Virus record (IMG/VR): IMGVR_UViG_3300036854_000045 | Coordinates: 1-35,996 of that record | Source: a virus | Length of the DNA: 35,996 bases | Strand: one strand, 5' to 3' | Shown here: positions 28,548-34,468 of the stretch, piece after piece | How the letters are laid out: each line of letters begins with the position of its first letter | Numbering within the stretch: the stretch's first letter is position 1 | Translations under genes and position numbers: made by a program | The notes under the pieces: model-generated | Told to the model about the DNA's origin: nothing | Database searches by the model: none | The model's input: only the letters and a program-made list of their open reading frames with translations

Positions 28548-29065
28548 ACGACGAACGCGACGGCGGTGGCCTGCTCGGCGCGCTGCTGGTGGTCCTGCTG
28601 GTCGCCGGTGCGGCGAGTGGGACGGCCGGCGCGACCTCGAGCACGCGCCACCGGACCGCCCTGGCGGCCGCCCACGTCCCGGCGGTGAAGTCTGCCAGGT
28701 GCGGTCAGGCGTTCGTGCGCTCGATCGTGACCCAGGAATCCAACGGGAACTATCGGGCCGTCGGTGGTGGCCGCAGCCCGGGTGATCGTGCGCTTGGCCG
28801 CTATCAGATCCTCGCCTCGAACGTCCCCGGCTGGTCCCGGGAAGTCCTGGGCTACGCGGTCACGCCGCAGCAGTTCCTGGACTCCCCCACCATCCAGGAC
28901 AAGGTCGCGGTCGGGAAGCTGGACCGCTATTGCGCCGCGTACGGGCCGGCCGGCGCGGCGGCCGCCTGGTACTCGGGCGACCCGGGCCGCGCCAATGACT
29001 GCTCCCCCGTCTCCAACGGACCGGCGGTGTGCGAGTACGTCCGGTCGGTCCTGTCCCGCCTGTAG
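28544..29065 (+). CDS. Secreted lytic transglycosylase-like protein
   Basis: A 173-residue protein. It starts with a signal or anchor segment (LLGALLVVLLVAGAASGTAGA). The domain from ~48 has RSIVTQESNGNYRAVGG with the likely catalytic Glu64 (QES), then ALGRYQILASNVPGW, TPQQFLDSPTIQDKVAV and the closing AAAAWYSGDPG, a typical SLT/resuscitation-like fold. It would cut peptidoglycan. It is separate from the GH25 endolysin, so it may serve another purpose (for example DNA transfer or cell-wall remodelling). GTG start. Confidence 0.75.
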   Translation: MNDERDGGGLLGALLVVLLVAGAASGTAGATSSTRHRTALAAAHVPAVKSARCGQAFVRSIVTQESNGNYRAVGGGRSPGDRALGRYQILASNVPGWSREVLGYAVTPQQFLDSPTIQDKVAVGKLDRYCAAYGPAGAAAAWYSGDPGRANDCSPVSNGPAVCEYVRSVLSRL

Positions 29066-29083
29066 AGAGGGGGTGAACCCCGC

Positions 29084-29170
29084 ATGGATGCCCTGCTCGG
29101 TCCCGCCGCCGGCGTGGCCGTCGTCGTCACCGTCTGGTTCCTGCTCACCCGTGGACTGAAAGGAAAGTGA
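29084..29170 (+). CDS. Tiny membrane peptide (spread-like)
   Basis: A 28-residue peptide, almost all one helix (GVAVVVTVWFLLTRGLKGK). First of three similar peptides between transglycosylase and DUF2637 genes. GAGAGGGGG lies 13 bases upstream, a little far. Resembles small Spd proteins of actinobacterial plasmids only by size and place. Confidence 0.45.
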   Translation: MDALLGPAAGVAVVVTVWFLLTRGLKGK

Positions 29171-29174
29171 CCTC

Positions 29175-29282
29175 ATGAAACTGGACCCGCAACTGGTGGC
29201 GTGGCTGACCGAGCATGCCGCGCTGATCGGTATCGGCATCGTCGGATTCGGGGCGCTGCTGGGCAGAGTCCGCAAGGGCTAG
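29175..29282 (+). CDS. Tiny membrane peptide
   Basis: A 35-residue peptide: MKLDPQLVAWLTEHAALIG then a glycine-rich hydrophobic stretch ending RVRKG. AAGGAAAG precedes the ATG. Second of the three. Confidence 0.5.
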   Translation: MKLDPQLVAWLTEHAALIGIGIVGFGALLGRVRKG

Positions 29283-29315
29283 CCCACTCCCCCACCACAA
29301 CCCGGAGGTAGATCC

Positions 29316-29405
29316 GTGAACATCCCCGTCCCGCTGGTCATCGTGCTCGCCGTCTGGGCGCTGTTCGGCCTGTTCCTCGTCCTGCACAGCGCGACCAGGA
29401 GGTAG
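29316..29405 (+). CDS. Tiny membrane peptide
   Basis: A 29-residue peptide with a 20-residue hydrophobic core (VPLVIVLAVWALFGLFLVL). GTG start seven bases after GGAGGT. Ends two bases before the DUF2637 start. Confidence 0.5.
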   Translation: MNIPVPLVIVLAVWALFGLFLVLHSATRR

Positions 29406-29407
29406 CC

Positions 29408-30145
29408 GTGTCCTTTTGGAACTACCTTTCCAAGCCGCTGCGTGCCGGCCTGGTCATCTCGATCCTGCTGGTGCTCGTCGCCGACGCCTCGGGGTTCTTC
29501 CTGTCGTTCGTCGCGCAGAAGGAGGTCGCGTCCAACCCAGTCTTCGGCTGGGGCGACGCCGCCTGGGTGTTCCCCCTCATCGTGGACGTGGGCCTACTCG
29601 GCTGCGAGGCGGCGTTCCTGACGCTGTCGATGATGGCAGGTACCGGCTTGCAGCAGATCGGCATGGCGTTCCTGATGTTGGTGTTCGGCGGGGCGTCGGT
29701 GCTGATCAACGTCCTGCGTGTCCCGATCGACGACCGCTACATCGCCGCCGCTCCCCCGGTGATCGGCATCCTGCTGACCATCGTGCTGGCGACCGTGTTG
29801 AAGGCGCTTGCCAGTCATGTCGGGGTGTCGTGGCAGCAGGCCCCGGCGGCGCCGTCGGCGGCGTACATGCTCGGCCCAGCCGGTGGCCCGTTGCATGGCG
29901 CGATCTACCGTCCGTACCCAAGCACTTTCCCAAACGGGCAAATCGGACCCGAGTTGGGGGGGAACGGGGTGAGCAAAAAGCGCCTAGTCGAGCAGTACCT
30001 GGACGAGGAGGTGCCGCCGGAGGACCTGCGGCGGATCACTGGACGTGAGATCGCGGAGGTGCTTTCCAAGCGGGGTGTGCCGATGACCGCGCAAACCGCG
30101 AACGCGGTGTTGAAGGACTACCGCGCCGCCCAGCGTGGCCGATAG
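29408..30145 (+). CDS. DUF2637/SpdB-like membrane protein
   Basis: A 245-residue protein. Residues 12-140 contain four transmembrane helices in the DUF2637 style (LVISILLVLVADASGFFLSF, VFPLIVDVGLLGCEAAFLTL, FLMLVFGGASVLINVL, VIGILLTIVLATVLKAL). The C-terminal 60 residues form a small DNA-binding-like domain (VEQYLDEEVPPEDLRRITGREIAEVLSKRG). Such proteins occur in spread clusters of Streptomyces plasmids and integrative elements and in some phages. GTG start with AGGAG upstream. The gene ends 25 bases before a strong terminator. Confidence 0.8.
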   Translation: MSFWNYLSKPLRAGLVISILLVLVADASGFFLSFVAQKEVASNPVFGWGDAAWVFPLIVDVGLLGCEAAFLTLSMMAGTGLQQIGMAFLMLVFGGASVLINVLRVPIDDRYIAAAPPVIGILLTIVLATVLKALASHVGVSWQQAPAAPSAAYMLGPAGGPLHGAIYRPYPSTFPNGQIGPELGGNGVSKKRLVEQYLDEEVPPEDLRRITGREIAEVLSKRGVPMTAQTANAVLKDYRAAQRGR

Positions 30146-30170
30146 CGGGGGGAGTTCCCCGGAACGTGAA

Positions 30171-30202
30171 GAAGCGCCCCGAGGTGACTCTCGGGGCGCT
30201 TC
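30171..30202. terminator. Bidirectional terminator
   Basis: GAAGCGCCCCGAG (30171-30183) and CTCGGGGCGCTTC (30190-30202) form a perfect 13-bp stem with a 6-base loop between the convergent DUF2637 and lysis-side genes, ideal for stopping both transcripts. A smaller GGGG/CCCC dyad sits just before it. Confidence 0.8.
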
Positions 30203-30261
30203 TGGTCACCGGACCGGGGGGCCAGCATCGAGGGGTGGAACCTATCACGACGGTCGGACAA

Positions 30262-30558
30262 TCACCCGCGCGGTGGGGGAGGTGGGCGGCGCTGGTAGAT
30301 CTTGGACCTGGGCCGCCCCGGCGGCGGCGGGTTGCCGAGTGGGTTGCCGGTCCGCGGGCCCCGGGTCTGTTCCTTGAGGGCCTCACGGGTGAGCGGCTGC
30401 TTGTTCGGCACGCTGTACACGCCGACAGCGGTCGCCAGGGCGAGGATGACCTGGGCACCCCGCCACGGCGGGGTGTCGGGGGGGATGGTCGCGGCGACGG
30501 TGGCGGCGGTGCCGAGCAGCGCCACCAGCGTCTTGCGGATGCGCGCGAGCCGAGTCAT
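30262..30558 (-). CDS. Putative holin-type membrane protein
   Basis: A 98-residue protein with two transmembrane segments (LVALLGTAATVAATI and AQVILALATAVGVYSV) followed by a Pro/Arg-rich tail, the pattern of actinophage small membrane proteins often called holins (RVPN/SVPNK after the second helix). I begin at the ATG overlapping the previous stop (ATGA); a further ATG three codons up is also possible. It lies last in the lysis-side operon. Confidence 0.6.
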   Translation of the reverse strand: MTRLARIRKTLVALLGTAATVAATIPPDTPPWRGAQVILALATAVGVYSVPNKQPLTREALKEQTRGPRTGNPLGNPPPPGRPRSKIYQRRPPPPPRG

Positions 30559-30752
30559 GACAGGCATGCGATGTCAGGCCGGCAAGCGCGGCAGCGGCAA
30601 TCCCAGCGGTGCCCGTTCAGCTGATAGCCCGGCATCGGCATGATGGTGACCGTTCCGCCGTGGGCAAGGTCGATGTCGGTCACGCTGGTACCGTCGATCA
30701 GGTCCGCTCGGATGACGCGGCCGTACTCGTCGCAAACTTCCAACAGGTTCAT
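30555..30752 (-). CDS. Hypothetical protein with C-terminal Cys cluster
   Basis: A 65-residue protein: a small beta-like body (YGRVIRADLIDGTSVTDIDL) and a C-terminal DCRCRACRPDIAC cluster. GGAG eight bases before the ATG. Probable metal binding; function unknown. Confidence 0.55.
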   Translation of the reverse strand: MNLLEVCDEYGRVIRADLIDGTSVTDIDLAHGGTVTIMPMPGYQLNGHRWDCRCRACRPDIACLS

Positions 30753-30910
30753 GACGGCTCCCGCTGGTGGCGGCCGGCCCGGTGGCCGGCCCCGTTGTGC
30801 GTGGTGTCCCGCTGGCACACGTCACACCAGGCGGTGGTGCCCCGCAGGCCCCACACCTGTGCGACGGGCGGGCGGGGGGTCCAGCGGTTGACGGCGGCGC
30901 CGGTGGTCAT
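30749..30910 (-). CDS. Mini zinc-binding protein
   Basis: A 53-residue protein with WCDVC followed by a His-rich stretch (THNGAGHRAGRH), giving a plausible C2H2 site. ATGA overlaps with the gene after it. Function unknown. Confidence 0.5.
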   Translation of the reverse strand: MTTGAAVNRWTPRPPVAQVWGLRGTTAWCDVCQRDTTHNGAGHRAGRHQREPS

Positions 30911-30914
30911 GGCA

Positions 30915-31283
30915 TCACGCTCCCTGGTCGACGTAGCCCCGGGCGACCATCCAGGGGTACAGCTCCGACCCGTCCGGGGCGGAGATCACCCCGACGTAGC
31001 GGATGAACGTGCGCTGCTCGCGGATCTCCTTCGCCGACCCGGCGACCTGGAAGGTGTCCACGCGCACCAGCCCGTCGGGCGCGTGGGTCGAAATCCACGT
31101 CTCCAGGTCCCGCTTGGCCTGCGGCCCGGTCGGTTCGCGCAGTTCCGGGGCGCGGACGCCTTTGAGGCGGATCCACACGTAGGCGTGGGTGGAGAAGCCG
31201 AGGTCGACGTCCAGGCGGAGGGTGTCGCCGTCGTGGACGTCGACGACCCGGGCGACGGGGTAGTAGCGAACCTGGGCGGTCAT
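30915..31283 (-). CDS. Thermonuclease-like (SNase) protein
   Basis: A 122-residue protein with the staphylococcal-nuclease pattern: ARVVDVHDGDTLRLDVDLGF (HDGDT is the conserved signature with the calcium/catalytic acids), WIRLKGVRAPEL, and RTFIRYVGVIS then a C-terminal LYPWMVARGYV. The conserved Arg is R40/R44. ATGA overlap with the lysin. Found in several actinophages beside lysis genes; it may cut host nucleic acid at release. Confidence 0.75.
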   Translation of the reverse strand: MTAQVRYYPVARVVDVHDGDTLRLDVDLGFSTHAYVWIRLKGVRAPELREPTGPQAKRDLETWISTHAPDGLVRVDTFQVAGSAKEIREQRTFIRYVGVISAPDGSELYPWMVARGYVDQGA

Positions 31284-32206
31284 GGCGACGGTTGGGGTGG
31301 CTGGATGAGTGCTTCGAGGGCGTCCAGCCGCGCGGCCACGTCATCGCGGAACGCGGCGACCGCATCCGCCAGGCCGTCCACTGCGGCTTTGGTGTCCCGC
31401 TGGAGCTTCGCGTACGCCTCGGTGGTGCTGGTGGCCTCACCGCCGAGGCTGGTCGTGCCGCCGACGGTGAGGTCCTGCTTGAGGTCCCGCAGGTAGGCCA
31501 GGATGTCGTCTGCGGTTGCCATGTCGAGATCCTCCTGGACAGAGGGGGCACGCGCGCCGAGGAGCTGGCGGCGCAGGTCGGCGAGCGAACCGTAGAAGCA
31601 GTTCAGGTCGACGTTGCCGGCGATGCCTTGCACCGTGCCGCTGGAGGTGTATTGCAGCCACGCCAGCGACCCAAACCCGTGCAGGCTGGTCGGCCGGTTC
31701 GCCTCCAGCTTGGCTTCGGTCCACGGCGCCGGCAGGTAGTGGGATGGCGCCCACGGGCAGCGGGCCAGGTCCAGGCCGGCCACACTGTAGCCGTGCTTGC
31801 TCATCCACCAGGAGGGGACGTAGGCGACGGGCCAGCGGCCGATCAGCGCGTGCAGTTGGCGGGCGTAGGCGTCGACCTGCCGGACCGTCGGATGGGTCCC
31901 GTCGGCGAAGTCCTCGGCGTCCAGCATCACCAGCGTCGAGGCGGGGTCCGCGCCGGTCGCGGCCATCTCGTCCACCAGCCGCTTGGCACCGTCGGTGACC
32001 GGCTCGGACGTGCCGACGACGCCGTACGCGCCGGGGACGGGGACGCGGCCGAGCATGCCGCGCAGGTTCGCCGCGCCGCGCAGGTCCAGGGTGTTGCGCC
32101 CGACGATCATGCGGGCCAGGGCGAAGTCGTAGGAGGTCGCCGCGACCTTGGCCCAGTCGATGGTTCCCTGGTAGTGGCTGACGTCGACGCCGAGGGTGTA
32201 GGTCAT
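31280..32206 (-). CDS. GH25 endolysin (N-acetylmuramidase)
   Basis: Cell-wall lysin of 308 residues. The catalytic GH25 domain (1-215) begins GVDVSHYQGTIDW (Asp8) and contains LVMLDAEDF with the D96/E98 pair and the PVAYVPSWW strand. A C-terminal part (235-300) is an alpha-helical, charged segment, possibly a wall-binding or oligomerising tail (VDGLADAVAAFRDDVAARLDAL). No signal peptide is seen, so export would need the neighbouring membrane proteins. ATGA overlaps at both ends. Confidence 0.88.
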   Translation of the reverse strand: MTYTLGVDVSHYQGTIDWAKVAATSYDFALARMIVGRNTLDLRGAANLRGMLGRVPVPGAYGVVGTSEPVTDGAKRLVDEMAATGADPASTLVMLDAEDFADGTHPTVRQVDAYARQLHALIGRWPVAYVPSWWMSKHGYSVAGLDLARCPWAPSHYLPAPWTEAKLEANRPTSLHGFGSLAWLQYTSSGTVQGIAGNVDLNCFYGSLADLRRQLLGARAPSVQEDLDMATADDILAYLRDLKQDLTVGGTTSLGGEATSTTEAYAKLQRDTKAAVDGLADAVAAFRDDVAARLDALEALIQPPQPSP

Positions 32207-32364
32207 GCCCCGATGCTGGCGTGCAGGCCGCCGGCGGCGAGCACCGCACCCATGAACAGCGCCAGCCCTGCGGCGACCAGTTCCACCCGGCTGGTGATGC
32301 CCAGCGCGGCTAGGCCGAAGCAGATCAGGGCCGCGACGACGAGGATGACTGCGAGTAGGTCCAT
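32203..32364 (-). CDS. Small two-helix membrane protein, holin candidate
   Basis: A 53-residue protein with two transmembrane helices (LLAVILVVAALICFGLAAL and VELVAAGLALFMGAVLAAG) immediately before the endolysin and overlapping its start (ATGA). GGAG eight bases before the ATG. Size, topology and position all fit a holin; family not recognised. Confidence 0.65.
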   Translation of the reverse strand: MDLLAVILVVAALICFGLAALGITSRVELVAAGLALFMGAVLAAGGLHASIGA

Positions 32365-32375
32365 GGGATCTCCTG

Positions 32376-32822
32376 TCAGTGCGTCGGCAGACATCCGGGG
32401 TGTTGCGTTGTGGAGGGGTGGGCCGACGAGGGCGGCACCCGACACTGGGTCGTCGAGGTCGCCACCACCGTCGTGGTCGTCGTCCCTGCCGTGGTGGGCG
32501 GCACCGTCGTGGCCGGCGCCGGCAGCGTGGTCGTGGTTGGCGGCACGGTCGGCAGCGGCCGCCCCGACGTGGGCGGCACCGTCCCCGGCACGGTCTCCGG
32601 CGGACCAGCCGTGGTCGTGGTGGGGCGACCCGTCGAGGGCGGCACCGTCGCCGGTAGCGTGGTCGTGGTCGTGGTGGTGGGTGGTGGCATGCTGGACGCC
32701 GGCGGCCCAATCCCCATCGACGACGGCGGCGCACGCTGCGTCTGCGCTGGCGGCGGGGTGCTGAGCGACACGTCAACCGCCACGATCGCCAGCACCGCCG
32801 CCACCGCCAACAGTCGGGTCAA
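32376..32822 (-). CDS. Secreted Thr/Pro-rich protein
   Basis: A 148-residue protein: a signal-like segment (LLAVAAVLAIVAVDVSLS) and then long runs of Thr and Pro with repeats such as TVPP, TTTTT and TGRP, ending in a short tail with two Cys. The start is TTG overlapping the previous stop. The DNA has recurring GGCGGCAC-type words. It looks like a flexible, perhaps O-glycosylated stalk in the lysis region; function unknown. Confidence 0.55.
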   Translation of the reverse strand: MTRLLAVAAVLAIVAVDVSLSTPPPAQTQRAPPSSMGIGPPASSMPPPTTTTTTTLPATVPPSTGRPTTTTAGPPETVPGTVPPTSGRPLPTVPPTTTTLPAPATTVPPTTAGTTTTTVVATSTTQCRVPPSSAHPSTTQHPGCLPTH

Positions 32823-33172
32823 TGCGGCGGGTCCCCCGGTTCACGGCGGGTCAGCCGCATCTTGGCCCGCCCGGGCGTCAAGTACACAAACAGCAGCCAC
32901 CCCATCCACCCGACCGTCGCGCCGCGCAGGACGATCGAGATGGCCCACTGCCACCATGACCTGGCTGCGGAGACCGTGGCGGCAGGGGTGAGCAGGGCGA
33001 GGGTGAACGGGATGGCGAACCCCAGGAACGCCAGCACGCCGAGGCCAGCGATGAGACCGGCGTACCGGTCGCGGTAGCGTGGCCGGTCGATGGCCACAAA
33101 CAGCGCCAGGAAGACCAGGGCGGCGAGTGCGCCAAGGCCGGAGGTGAGCAGTAGCCAGGTCCGGTAGGCCAT
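32819..33172 (-). CDS. Multi-pass membrane protein, holin-like
   Basis: A 117-residue protein with three to four transmembrane segments (WLLLTSGLGALAALVFLALFVA, GLIAGLGVLAFLGFAIPFTLALL, VGWMGWLLFVYL) and a basic C-terminus. A common small membrane protein beside actinophage lysis genes. ATG one base after the previous stop. Confidence 0.6.
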   Translation of the reverse strand: MAYRTWLLLTSGLGALAALVFLALFVAIDRPRYRDRYAGLIAGLGVLAFLGFAIPFTLALLTPAATVSAARSWWQWAISIVLRGATVGWMGWLLFVYLTPGRAKMRLTRREPGDPPH

Positions 33173-33173
33173 C

Positions 33174-33371
33174 TCAGCGCTCCTCGAGGGCCCGCTGCAC
33201 CATCGCCACGAACGAGTCCGCGCGGGAATGGTCGCGGAGCCGGCCGATCGCGCGGATCGCCTCGGCCATCTTGCGGGCGGCCCGCTCAGCGTCGGCGCGG
33301 GCATCGTCGCGGGCCGCCTCAGCCTGCTGCCTCGCCTCGGTCGCTTCGTCGCTGGGGGGTTGCTCGGACAC
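33174..33371 (-). CDS. Hypothetical coiled-coil protein
   Basis: A 65-residue highly charged helix (AEAARDDARADAERAARKMAE) with a short C-terminal part. GTG start nine bases after GGAGG. It overlaps the gene before it by about 50 bases. Function unknown. Confidence 0.5.
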   Translation of the reverse strand: MSEQPPSDEATEARQQAEAARDDARADAERAARKMAEAIRAIGRLRDHSRADSFVAMVQRALEER

Positions 33372-33699
33372 CGCGGTTGCCCTCCGGTCTGGAGTCAAGA
33401 TGTTCGCGGAGCTTGTCGAGGCCGTCGGCGACCAGTTGGGCGGCTGCCACGGCCGCGTCGGCGCGGCGGTCGGCGACCTCGCGGGCGTCATGTTCCGCCT
33501 GTCGTGCCTGCTCGGACGCCTTGTAGGCTTCTTTCCACTCGGCGGCGGTGGCCTCGGCGCGGGCGATCTGCTTGTCCTTCTCGGCGACGAGCTGTTCGAG
33601 GGTCCGCGGGTGGATCAGCTTGTACTGCAGTAGCAGCCATAGCAGCAGCCCGAACCCGCCCAGTGGGATGAGGGCCTGCATCCAGGGTTCCACTGCCAC
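33319..33699 (-). CDS. Membrane-anchored coiled-coil protein
   Basis: A 126-residue protein with one N-terminal transmembrane helix (LIPLGGFGLLLWLLLQY, residues 10-27) and a long Glu/Ala/Arg-rich coiled coil. GTG start. Such one-helix-plus-coil proteins are frequent between tail and lysis genes; a role at the membrane during lysis is possible. Confidence 0.6.
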   Translation of the reverse strand: MAVEPWMQALIPLGGFGLLLWLLLQYKLIHPRTLEQLVAEKDKQIARAEATAAEWKEAYKASEQARQAEHDAREVADRRADAAVAAAQLVADGLDKLREHLDSRPEGNRGVRATPQRRSDRGEAAG

Positions 33700-33718
33700 C
33701 CCGCATCATGCCGATCTG

Positions 33719-34090
33719 CTAGTCAAGGGTGGCGGTGCCGACCTTGGTTGCGCCTGTGGTGGTGTAGACCGCCCGCCGGTCCGGCGAATTACTCCACATG
33801 AACCCATCGGGGCTGACCCAGGCGGCCCTGACAACCATCGTCTCTTGCGTATTGTCGATGATGACGATGTCGCCGACCTGGAAGGGGCGGCCGATGCTGG
33901 TGACCTGTACCTGGCTGGCGGGATTGGCCAGCGCCCCGGTGACGGTGAGGTCGGGGGCGACCTGCAGGGTGCCCTGCTGGATGCGGTCGGCGACGTACAG
34001 GGCCAACCCGAGGCCGGACTGGTCTTTGGAGGTGATGCGGGCGGCGAGGAGGAACGCGGCACCTACGGGTAGGTCGGCGAGGGTGGTCAT
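33719..34090 (-). CDS. Tail-region hypothetical protein
   Basis: A 123-residue beta-rich protein (GTLQVAPDLTVTGALANPASQ, FQVGDIVIIDNTQETMVV). ATGA overlap with the tail-tip-like gene before. Likely structural. No family recognised. Confidence 0.55.
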   Translation of the reverse strand: MTTLADLPVGAAFLLAARITSKDQSGLGLALYVADRIQQGTLQVAPDLTVTGALANPASQVQVTSIGRPFQVGDIVIIDNTQETMVVRAAWVSPDGFMWSNSPDRRAVYTTTGATKVGTATLD

Positions 34091-34440
34091 GCCGCGACCA
34101 GGTAGTAGCCGGTGGTGGACAGACTCGCCAGCGGCTGCACGGTGGAGTCGGAGGAGCGGCGCTCGAACACGCGGATGACGAAGGTGGTCGCGCCGACGGA
34201 GGTGACCTGCTGGCCGATGGCGATGTCGCCGCCGGAGTTGGGGGTGACGATCTGGGTGAATACCACGGTGGGGGTGAACCCGGCGCCGTGGGTGACGGTG
34301 AGGTTGCCGTTGACGTCGGTGGTGCCCGAGTAGGAGCCGATGTGGATGGTGCGGCTGGAGGCGGGGGCGGCCTGCACCAGCATGGTGTTGGTGTTGTTGG
34401 CGGTCAAAACTTCCCCTGATGCGAAATTATGACGGGCCAC
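34087..34440 (-). CDS. Tail-tip/fibre-like protein
   Basis: A 117-residue protein with beta-strand, Gly/Thr-rich texture (TIHIGSYSGTTDVNGNLTVT, HGAGFTPTVVFTQIV) as found in C-terminal parts of phage fibres. GTG start. Follows the minor tail protein. Receptor binding is possible but unproven. Confidence 0.6.
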   Translation of the reverse strand: MARHNFASGEVLTANNTNTMLVQAAPASSRTIHIGSYSGTTDVNGNLTVTHGAGFTPTVVFTQIVTPNSGGDIAIGQQVTSVGATTFVIRVFERRSSDSTVQPLASLSTTGYYLVAA

Positions 34441-34468
34441 GGGCGGTTACCTCTCGGACGGGATCGGG

